Shown here in pieces: positions 7,583 to 11,721 of a stretch of 11,721 nucleotides of DNA; position 1 is the stretch's first letter; every line of letters starts with the position of its first letter. Under the pieces are notes generated by a model. It saw only the letters and a list, made by a program, of their open reading frames with translations, made no database searches and was not told the DNA's origin. The stretch is taken from contig JBBRUV010000136.1 of the NCBI GenBank assembly GCA_038247465.1, forward strand, positions 1-11,721, written 5' to 3'. The position numbers and the translations under genes were made by a program. Origin of the DNA: JBBRNH01 sp038247465 (GTDB lineage: Bacteria > Bacteroidota > Bacteroidia > Cytophagales > Spirosomataceae).

Positions 7583-8291
7583 TTAACTAAATAAATCGTC
7601 CATCGTCAGCGAGTTCTGTATCACGCTCAGGGCGTGTTCGTTTTCATGAATACCGTAGGTTATTATCATCGCTAAAAAAATGGTTTTTCGGGTTTTTGAC
7701 TCGGTTCTCAGCCCGTCTATTTTTGTTCGTAAAACGTCGGCGTATGCTTTGGTAATGGTAAAAACCCCGGTCGAAAACTTCATCTCGCAGACCGTGATTA
7801 CGTTGTCTTTTCGGTCAATCAGCAGGTCAATTTGGGCGCCGGGGCTGCTGGTCTGGCTTCGCCATGATGATAGTTCACTGTATACTCCCGCAATGCCGAG
7901 TGCTTTTTTGATTTGTTGACTGTGCTGCTGACAAACCATCTCAAAAGCATACCCACTCCAGGCCTGCCATGCACCACTGCCCGTCAGGTTGAGCCACGTA
8001 TTGCTGCCCGTTGCCTTACTGTTTTTGATGAACCGTTGATAAAACAGCGAATATGGATCGGTTAACTGGTAAAGGCTATTCCTGAATTTTCGGCCAAAGG
8101 GCGCGTATTTGGTAATGAACCCGCTCAATTCCAACTCGTCTAAAACTGCTGCCGTCCTGCATTTTAGTTTGTTCAACCAGTTCGGTGCGTATCAGACCAC
8201 GTGTTTTTGTGCCGAGGGCTTCTACAATGGCGGTGTGAGCGTCTGTTCCATCGTGAGTAGGGTATTGGATCAAGTCTTTATTTGGCGACAA
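7583..8291 (-). pseudogene. C-terminal half of an AAA+ ATPase with nuclease-like domain (DUF234-like), frameshifted
   Basis: Two overlapping frames reconstruct one protein. The upstream frame (8291 to about 8145, read from a TTG) gives HTAIVEALGTKTRGLIRTELVEQTK, a winged-helix region. The downstream frame (about 8150 to 7583) continues VLDELELSGFITKYAPFGRK, then LTDPYSLFYQRFIK, SWRSQTSSPGAQIDLLIDRKDNVI and CEMKFS. The last segments match the PD-(D/E)XK-like end of this ATPase family: the D of QIDLLIDR and the E.K of CEMK are the expected nuclease-type residues. The switch lies at about 8131-8147 and is explained by loss of one of two 11-bp tandem copies in the ancestor. The N-terminal P-loop ATPase domain is missing upstream of about 8250. 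These proteins are widespread in Bacteroidota with no firm function, and are sometimes listed with defence or toxin-antitoxin genes. The last codons end 45 nt before the RND start. Confidence 0.85.
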
Positions 8292-8296
8292 ATATA
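8289..8296 (-). promoter_or_regulatory. Possible -7 element (TATATTTG) facing the ATPase remnant
   Basis: On the minus strand TATATTTG is a perfect match to the Bacteroidota -7 consensus TAnnTTTG. No TTG lies at the usual 17-21 nt upstream; the nearest is 28 nt away. It may be a relic promoter or chance. Confidence 0.25.
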
Positions 8297-8308
8297 CTTT
8301 TTTATGCT

Positions 8309-8345
8309 GTTATCGCTGAATAGGCAACTGTTATTCAGCAATAAC
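8309..8345. terminator. 14-bp hairpin, possible bidirectional terminator
   Basis: GTTATCGCTGAATA (8309-8322) and TATTCAGCAATAAC (8332-8345) form a 14-bp stem with one mismatch and a 9-nt loop. On the minus strand it is soon followed by an A-rich run, not a T-run. On the + strand there is no T-run either. It sits between the minus-strand ATPase remnant and the plus-strand luxR-like gene. It could be a terminator, a protein site or the scar of a mobile element. Confidence 0.4.
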
Positions 8346-8436
8346 TACACATAAACTGTATTACTGACTGACTAAAAGCCGTGTTTGATAGGTTAATGCG
8401 GTTCATCCACAACCCCAAAAAATGGTAGAATTCTTT

Positions 8437-8473
8437 TTGTTTACTGTATTTTTTTTTACATTTACCACGTAAA
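8437..8473 (+). promoter_or_regulatory. Candidate promoter with palindrome for the luxR-like gene
   Basis: TTG (8437-8439) and TACATTTA (8457-8464), separated by 17 nt, resemble the Bacteroidota -33 / -7 pair, with the last G of TAnnTTTG replaced by A. The -7 element runs into a perfect palindrome TTTAC-CAC-GTAAA (8461-8473), which could be an operator, possibly for autoregulation. The region is AT-rich and lies 32 nt before the ATG at 8505. Confidence 0.4.
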
Positions 8474-8504
8474 CCATTTTTCACCCATAAACTTACATAT
8501 CGTT

Positions 8505-8840
8505 ATGCTTTTTCCGGCCAGATTGCCGATTGACGACCAGCACCTGACCACCCGCGAAGCCGAAGTATTGTGGTGCTGCACTGAGGGCTTAACGAGTTGC
8601 CAAACTGCGGAGAAGCTGTTTATCAGCCCCAAAACGGTGAACAACCACCATTACAACATCGGCAAGCGGTTTGGCCTGACGGGTCATGCCGGGTTGCTTT
8701 TGTTTGGTGTCCGCATCAGGGATATTCTGGAGCCATACACCAAAATCCCGCCACCACCGCCACCCAAACCCGCCAAAAAGCAACGATTTCGGGGGAGAAA
8801 ACTGACATCGAGCCAGCATAATAGGGAATTGTCCTTATAA
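8505..8840 (+). CDS. Small LuxR/GerE-type HTH transcriptional regulator
   Basis: A 111-aa protein that is almost only a DNA-binding domain. Residues 14-70 follow the LuxR/GerE pattern: LTTREAEVL (14-22), TEGLTSCQTAEKLFISPKTV (26-45, with the recognition helix following) and NNHHYNIGKRFGL (46-58). There is no receiver, PAS or autoinducer domain. The tail has PPPPPPKPAKK (82-92) and a basic end. The stop codon lies within the tandem operator of the next gene: the last codons overlap site 1 (8821-8838). The gene is transcribed toward the secreted-peptide gene 92 nt downstream. A degraded partner of the same tail precedes the second peptide gene at 11386. This linkage suggests it is the local regulator of the peptide module, probably by binding that operator; this is inference. 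Most LuxR proteins of this size need a partner or respond through dimerisation. Confidence 0.85.
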   Translation: MLFPARLPIDDQHLTTREAEVLWCCTEGLTSCQTAEKLFISPKTVNNHHYNIGKRFGLTGHAGLLLFGVRIRDILEPYTKIPPPPPPKPAKKQRFRGRKLTSSQHNRELSL

Positions 8841-8860
8841 AAATGAGGAATAGTACCTAT
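8821..8860 (+). promoter_or_regulatory. Tandem operator, two 18-bp sites 22 bp apart (copy 1)
   Basis: Site 1 ATAGGGAATTGTCCTTAT (8821-8838) and site 2 ATGAGGAATAGTACCTAT (8843-8860) are related direct repeats separated by AAAA. The centre spacing is 22 bp, about two helical turns. The whole also reads as an imperfect inverted repeat (ATAGG at one end, CCTAT at the other). Site 2 abuts the -33 TTG of the promoter, an activator-type position. Both sites recur at 11274-11313, where they match each other at 15 of 18 positions. Confidence 0.6.
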
Positions 8861-8890
8861 TGCGCTGGCCCAAAAAAGCTCTGACCTTTG
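8860..8890 (+). promoter_or_regulatory. Promoter of peptide gene 1 (TTG-20-GACCTTTG)
   Basis: TTG (8860-8862), a 20-nt spacer and GACCTTTG (8883-8890) fit the Bacteroidota TTG / TAnnTTTG promoter except for G in place of the first T. Elements and spacing are preserved in copy 2 (11313-11343). Predicted transcription start is shortly after 8890, giving a 5' UTR of roughly 35 nt. Confidence 0.6.
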
Positions 8891-8932
8891 TGCTGTTCAA
8901 TGAGTAGTTCACGAGTACAAACGATTATCGCA

Positions 8933-9124
8933 ATGGAAAAAGTAAATCGTAAAAAACTGGCAAAGGCGGCTCTGTTGACCGCAGCATTGGTAACTGGGAT
9001 AACTACCGTAGAAGCACTCTTTAACGAAGCGCAAGCAACGGGTACCAAAAGCTGGACTTGGATTTCAAAACCTGGTGGTGGTAGTGAGAAAGTATGTGGT
9101 ACTCTTAAAGGTACAGAGTGCTAA
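8933..9124 (+). CDS. Exported small peptide 1, conserved leader and variable two-Cys tail
   Basis: A 63-aa peptide. Its basic N-terminus MEKVNRKKLAK and hydrophobic stretch AALLTAALVTGITTVEAL (12-29) look like a signal or leader peptide. Then comes NEAQATG (31-37) and a polar tail with a Gly run and two Cys (Cys55 and Cys63, the last residue). The paralog at 11386 shares residues 1-19 and NEAQ-TG but has another tail. I chose the ATG at 8933 because an in-frame ATG at 8900 is ATA in the paralog, while this ATG is kept in both. No Shine-Dalgarno, as usual for the group. TVEAL slightly recalls the NVEALA small-peptide family of Bacteroidetes, which is also found near beta-propeller proteins, but the paralog lacks it and I do not assign the family. 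Likely role: secreted peptide, either signal, bacteriocin-like or surface ligand (unknown). Confidence 0.8.
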   Translation: MEKVNRKKLAKAALLTAALVTGITTVEALFNEAQATGTKSWTWISKPGGGSEKVCGTLKGTEC

Positions 9125-9143
9125 AAGAATTGATCGAGACTTA

Positions 9144-9180
9144 TTGGATAATTTAAGTATATAACCTTTAAGTTATCCAA
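9144..9180 (+). terminator. 13-bp hairpin after peptide gene 1
   Basis: The arms 9144-9156 (TTGGATAATTTAA) and 9168-9180 (TTAAGTTATCCAA) pair over 13 bp with one G-U wobble and an 11-nt loop. It begins 19 nt after the peptide stop. No strong T-run follows, so it may be a weak terminator or attenuator separating high peptide expression from the lipoprotein gene, or an mRNA-stabilising hairpin. Confidence 0.5.
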
Positions 9181-9284
9181 TGATTCTTGGTATACGTTTA
9201 CAAGAAAGAAGTCTCAACTCTGTATAAATTGATTTTTAATTGACTGAGAAATACAGAACATTTTCATAAAAATCAAAACCCTTC

Positions 9285-10457
9285 ATGAGCAAGAATATTT
9301 TTATAGTTAACGTAACTTCTTTATTAATAAGTACTTTGTTGTCCTGTACCTCATCTGTCAACGAGACTGAGAAAACAAATTTACTTTTTTATTCTCATGA
9401 CTTTACCATTCCCTTAGATGCTAGTACCACGCCTTATACTAACTATGCTCAAATATATTATGATTACTCAACCGATGATGGAGAGTTGTATATATTAAAC
9501 TCGAATCTAAACGCAATTCAATCATATAATCTACTAACTGGCAAGAAAAGTAAAGAAATATTCTTTGTGAAGGAAGGCCCTACGTCTGTCGGCGTGATAC
9601 AGGGCTTTCATATTATGAGCAACAGACATATTTATGTTTCTAATAGAGATGCTAAAAAGCTGTACGTGACTAGCTACGAAGGCTTGCCACTAAGAAAATA
9701 TGACATGGAAATAAGTAATAAACAGAAAGTGATGGTATGTCCTATCCCTATAATGGGATCCGGTATAGACATTTGCCTTAGCAAGAGCAAGGTAATTATA
9801 CCAGGAAACCCTGGGCTTGTTCATGAAAGAAATGCCGCAGCGTTTTTTAAGCAATCTTTCCTAAGCATTTTATTAGATACAGCATCTACAGAAGTGAAGT
9901 ATGCAATAACCTATCCAAATGTTAGTCTATTGAGCAGAAATAATTATCCACCACAGTCGATAACACCTTTTTGCATTGCTGGTGAAAAAGACAATTTAAT
10001 ATACTCTTTTGGTTGTGATGATAGTGTATATGTATATAACAATTCAGGAAAACTTATAAGAAAAAAATATTTACACAGTAACTACAGCACAGATAAGATT
10101 AAATCTATGGCTTCGAATGTAAGATATACTGATAATGAAGAATGCTATCTTTACTACTTAAATAATCTTTTTTACGGAGCAATGTACTATGATAAGTATC
10201 GTGAATATTATTATAGATTTGTCAAACTTCCTTTGAAAGAAAAATTTACCAAACGAGAACTATTAGATGGTAAAAGATTTGATCAAAGATGGTCTGTTAT
10301 AGTTGCTGACAAAAATTTAAATAAAATTGAGGAAATAGAACTTTCTAAGAATATTTGGGGAGGTTTAGCTTTAATTTCAAAAGAAGGGTTAATGATTCAA
10401 AAATGGGTGGAAGATGAAAACCGTATGGTTTTTTCTGTATTTAAAATCAAGAAATAA
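9285..10457 (+). CDS. DUF4221-like lipoprotein, probable beta-propeller
   Basis: A 390-aa envelope protein. The N-terminus MSKNIFIVNVTSLLISTLLSC has a hydrophobic stretch and a lipobox-like LLSC, with Cys21 as the lipidation site. The mature part starts with a Ser/Glu/Thr-rich linker. The segments YDYSTDDGELYILNSNLNAI, then SYNLLTGKKSKEIFF, then KEGPTSVGVIQGFHI resemble the DUF4221 family of Bacteroidota lipoproteins as I recall it (blade-like repeats and an EGP.GVG.I.GF signature). No catalytic motif is visible; a binding or sensing role is usual for such propellers. The gene is AT-rich with codon use quite unlike the flanking DNA, a sign of transfer. It follows the peptide gene by 160 nt, with a hairpin between them, and leads a two-gene operon with the thioredoxin-like gene 5 nt downstream. 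The A-rich leader before the ATG at 9285 suits a Bacteroidota start. I infer that it handles or senses the peptide. Confidence 0.75.
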   Translation: MSKNIFIVNVTSLLISTLLSCTSSVNETEKTNLLFYSHDFTIPLDASTTPYTNYAQIYYDYSTDDGELYILNSNLNAIQSYNLLTGKKSKEIFFVKEGPTSVGVIQGFHIMSNRHIYVSNRDAKKLYVTSYEGLPLRKYDMEISNKQKVMVCPIPIMGSGIDICLSKSKVIIPGNPGLVHERNAAAFFKQSFLSILLDTASTEVKYAITYPNVSLLSRNNYPPQSITPFCIAGEKDNLIYSFGCDDSVYVYNNSGKLIRKKYLHSNYSTDKIKSMASNVRYTDNEECYLYYLNNLFYGAMYYDKYREYYYRFVKLPLKEKFTKRELLDGKRFDQRWSVIVADKNLNKIEEIELSKNIWGGLALISKEGLMIQKWVEDENRMVFSVFKIKK

Positions 10458-10462
10458 AAAAT

Positions 10463-10957
10463 ATGTACTTTTGTTTCTTTTTAAGGAAAATATTATCTAC
10501 TCTAATAAAGAATATAGCCTTTCTTTTTATCAGTATTTTTTTTCTAAACTATCAAATAGCATTCTCTCAAAACAAAAATACATACTCAAAGCTGAATCAA
10601 ATACTTTGGCATTATAGGAAAGAGGATTTAAAGAAGTATAGCATTGTTATAGTTAACTCAAAAACGGGATGCCCAACTTGCACAGAAGCAGTTGATGATT
10701 TTGTTTTAGATCACCTCCAAATAAAAAAATTATTGCTTGTAGTCACTTCCCACATATTTAAAAAAACGTTTGAAATCAAATTTTCTGTTCTGTTAAATAA
10801 AGAAAGAGGAATTATTTTAGACCAAGAAAACTACTCTTACAATTTAGGGATAATTCAAGAAAAACCTAAATTATTTATATTAAAAAATGGAATAATTGTT
10901 TCAGAGAAAGAAATAACAAATATAAAATCAGAACTCGGTAGCATTTTAACATTTTAG
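10463..10957 (+). CDS. Exported thioredoxin-like protein with CPTC motif
   Basis: A 164-aa protein. Residues 8-36 form a basic and long hydrophobic signal segment (KILSTLIKNIAFLFISIFF) with a plausible signal peptidase I site before Gln36 (AFS-Q). The core begins KYSIVIVNSKTGCPTC, the beta strand and active site of the thioredoxin fold, with Cys70 and Cys73 as the redox pair. EKPKLFILKNGIIV (133-146) provides the cis-Pro (Pro135) and the following beta hairpin, matching the thioredoxin pattern TPTLILFKNG. It is short and divergent between these motifs. Predicted location is periplasm or outer envelope. It lies 5 nt after the DUF4221-like gene and shares its AT-rich composition, so the two are probably cotranscribed. 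Given the Cys-containing exported peptides encoded on both sides, formation or reduction of their disulfides is an attractive role, but unproven. CPTC is seen in both oxidising and reducing members. Confidence 0.78.
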   Translation: MYFCFFLRKILSTLIKNIAFLFISIFFLNYQIAFSQNKNTYSKLNQILWHYRKEDLKKYSIVIVNSKTGCPTCTEAVDDFVLDHLQIKKLLLVVTSHIFKKTFEIKFSVLLNKERGIILDQENYSYNLGIIQEKPKLFILKNGIIVSEKEITNIKSELGSILTF

Positions 10958-10980
10958 GAATAAAAATTGTCTATTCTAAA
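10953..10980 (+). terminator. Weak hairpin overlapping the stop of the thioredoxin-like gene
   Basis: TTTAGGAATA (10953-10962) pairs with TATTCTAAA (10972-10980) with one bulged G and a 9-nt loop. The stop codon TAG lies in the left arm. The stem is AT-rich and no T-run follows, so this is at best a weak terminator. Confidence 0.3.
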
Positions 10981-11039
10981 TATTCTTGAAAGTTATGTTC
11001 TAAATATGAAATCTATCCAAAGTGTCTGGTTTAAGGCCA

Positions 11040-11235
11040 CTCCGTCCCAAACCGATTACGCTTGCGGTTGGCTTTCGCCTACGTTTCATCTGATGAGTTG
11101 GGCATTAAGCGCGTACCAACTCGCCCGGTTTTTTTCCCCGCGTCGAATTAATGACCGACACTATCGGGGCCGGGTTAGCAACAAAACTCGCGCTGCCTTA
11201 CACCAAAATCCCGCCACCCAAGCCGCCGAAAAGTA
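11040..11235 (+). pseudogene. Decayed second copy of the LuxR-type HTH gene
   Basis: GC-rich DNA resumes near 11030. One frame reads QLARFFSPRRINDRHYRGRV (11114-11176), which parallels QTAEKLFISPKTVNNHHYNI of the intact regulator at 8505. Continuing, YTKIPPPKPPK appears in a different frame and matches the tail YTKIPPPPPPKPAKK, so a frameshift separates the two. Before about 11110 the match fades, and no start or complete HTH is open. DNA similarity becomes strong only from 11199. The simplest reading is that the duplication once included luxR and the second copy has decayed. The HTH part is similar only at protein level, so that portion is less certain than the tail. Confidence 0.5.
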
Positions 11236-11273
11236 ACGGTTTCGGGGCGGAAAAACGACATAGTGCCACGATA

Positions 11274-11313
11274 ATAGGGAATAGTTCCTATAAAAATGAG
11301 GAATAGTACCTAT
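11274..11313 (+). promoter_or_regulatory. Tandem operator, two 18-bp sites (copy 2)
   Basis: ATAGGGAATAGTTCCTAT (11274-11291) and ATGAGGAATAGTACCTAT (11296-11313) match at 15 of 18 positions with AAAA between them. Site 1 is itself close to palindromic (ATAGG ... CCTAT). Site 2 is identical to site 2 of copy 1, while site 1 differs, so site 2 seems the more constrained. Confidence 0.6.
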
Positions 11314-11343
11314 TGCAGTGGCCCAGAAAAGCCCTGACCTTTG
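11313..11343 (+). promoter_or_regulatory. Promoter of peptide gene 2 (TTG-20-GACCTTTG)
   Basis: TTG (11313-11315) and GACCTTTG (11336-11343) lie 20 nt apart, as in copy 1. The spacer carries several substitutions relative to copy 1 while both elements are unchanged, which supports their function. Confidence 0.6.
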
Positions 11344-11385
11344 TGCTGTTCAATAAATAGTTCACGAGTGCAAACGATTAACGCA

Positions 11386-11595
11386 ATGGAAAAAGTAAAT
11401 CGTAAAAAACTGGCAAAGGCGGCTCTGTTGACCGCAGCATTGAGCATCGGGGCAGTAACGGGCGTTTCGATGTACAACGAAGCGCAAACGACGGGTTCAC
11501 TTCAGTATGGCTATTTATTGTATATGTGCTACAATGGATATGGGTGCCGGTTTAGTGCACCTGCCACTTGTGGTATGTGGGCACCCTGCGGATAG
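11386..11595 (+). CDS. Exported small peptide 2, conserved leader and four-Cys tail
   Basis: A 69-aa paralog of the peptide at 8933. Codons 1-19 (MEKVNRKKLAKAALLTAAL) are identical at the DNA level over 57 nt. Residues 20-30 differ (SIGAVTGVSMY against VTGITTVEALF), NEAQTTG (31-37) is again conserved, and the tail is unrelated: rich in Gly, Tyr and aromatic residues with four Cys at 48, 54, 62 and 68, spaced 6, 8 and 6 apart. An even number of Cys suggests two disulfides or, less likely, thioether chemistry; no modifying enzyme is visible in the window. The leader has a basic start and a hydrophobic segment, as in a signal peptide. It has the same operator and promoter as copy 1, so co-regulation is expected. 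There is no homolog of the AT-rich cargo genes immediately after it within the window. Confidence 0.8.
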   Translation: MEKVNRKKLAKAALLTAALSIGAVTGVSMYNEAQTTGSLQYGYLLYMCYNGYGCRFSAPATCGMWAPCG

Positions 11596-11660
11596 GCATT
11601 TTAGTATTCACTCTGTAAGGGTGCAATTCAAATTGTCGCTGCCATGTCGTAGCTTCGGGT

Positions 11661-11721
11661 ATGGATAACAACCCGACCTTGACCTTCACCGAAGACGAAT
11701 ACGTGGCCTTAGCCCGCCAAA
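11661..11721 (+). CDS. Partial reading frame running off the window, unknown
   Basis: An ATG at 11661 opens a frame that stays open to the window end: MDNNPTLTFTEDEYVALARQ. Codon use is GC-rich like the resident genes. LTFTEDEYVAL loosely recalls the LTxREaEVL start of a LuxR HTH, and the position, after a peptide gene, would suit a further regulator. Twenty residues are too few to assign a family. The 65 nt between the peptide stop and this ATG hold no clear promoter. Confidence 0.4.
   Translation, partial: MDNNPTLTFTEDEYVALARQ

Larger units (their letters stand above)
8736..8989 (+). repeat. Module repeat, copy 1 (luxR 3' end, operator, promoter, peptide leader)
   Basis: This 254-bp segment reappears at 11199-11442 (244 bp) in the same orientation. 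It starts at the shared TACACCAAAATCCCGCCACC and ends exactly after the codons for AALLTAAL of the peptide. The first part (luxR tail) has diverged with a small indel. The operator, promoter and 5' UTR are nearly identical, and the first 57 nt of the peptide gene are identical. Similarity stops abruptly at codon 20. Confidence 0.95.
11199..11442 (+). repeat. Module repeat, copy 2
   Basis: This is the direct repeat of 8736-8989, 2.46 kb downstream and 10 bp shorter because of an indel in the luxR tail. Identity is highest from the operator through codon 19 of the peptide gene. The AT-rich pair of genes lies exactly between the two copies. Confidence 0.95.

Noticed and set aside
8309..8345. Terminal inverted repeats of an insertion sequence
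   Set aside because: The two arms are only 9 nt apart with no transposase or target duplication visible, so a hairpin is the better description.
8888..8932. Longer start for peptide 1 (TTG at 8888 or ATG at 8900)
   Set aside because: The in-frame ATG is ATA in the paralog and the TTG lies in the promoter -7 element; only the ATG at 8933 is shared and gives a normal basic leader.
8933..9124. Assignment of peptide 1 to the NVEALA family
   Set aside because: TVEAL resembles the motif, but the paralog has VSMYN at that position and the rest does not clearly match, so the resemblance may be chance.
10967..11236. 89-codon plus-strand frame between the thioredoxin-like gene and peptide 2
   Set aside because: It starts from a TTG in AT-rich non-coding DNA and crosses into decayed luxR DNA and the module repeat; a single protein is implausible.
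8736..11442. Composite transposon bounded by the direct repeats
   Set aside because: The repeats contain gene parts (luxR tail, promoter, leader) and no transposase; a gene-module duplication explains them better.

Overview
The window looks like a chromosomal segment from a member of the Bacteroidota, most likely Cytophagales (Spirosoma-like). The grounds are a Bacteroidota-type ParE with the EGDSASGS motif, start codons without Shine-Dalgarno sequences, promoter candidates of the TTG / TAnnTTTG type, and a DUF4221-type lipoprotein. This placement is from family knowledge, not a database search. Most of the window is GC-rich. The stretch from about 9125 to 11030 is clearly AT-rich.

Left part (1-800): the end of a CRISPR array with four identical 37-bp repeats, no cas genes in view, then decayed DNA holding an N-terminal AAA+ ATPase remnant and a strong nested inverted repeat.

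Middle part (800-7540): a molybdopterin sulfite-oxidase-like oxidoreductase on the + strand converges on a minus-strand block. In transcription order that block is a large CusA/HAE-like RND transporter, parE (topoisomerase IV subunit B), and a broken short-chain dehydrogenase. The RND gene has no periplasmic adaptor or outer-membrane partner in the window, has a clipped 5' end, and carries a two-copy 27-bp repeat. The dehydrogenase has lost a central segment and its catalytic Tyr.

Next to the RND gene (7583-8291) is the C-terminal half of a second AAA+ ATPase (PD-(D/E)XK / DUF234-like), frameshifted by what looks like an 11-bp slippage deletion.

Right part (8430-11721): the most interesting region. 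A small LuxR-type HTH protein is followed by a conserved tandem operator and promoter, then a 63-aa exported peptide with two Cys. After that comes an AT-rich pair: a DUF4221-like lipoprotein and an exported thioredoxin-like CPTC protein 5 bp apart. About 2.46 kb downstream, roughly 250 bp of the module is repeated: the luxR 3' end, operator pair, promoter, 5' UTR and the first 19 codons of the peptide. The repeated peptide gene has an identical 57-nt leader but a different tail with four Cys. My inference is that this is a modular family of secreted Cys-containing peptides with a fixed leader and variable core, controlled by the small LuxR protein. The envelope thioredoxin-like protein and lipoprotein would handle or sense the peptides. 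The repeats would provide homology for cassette exchange.
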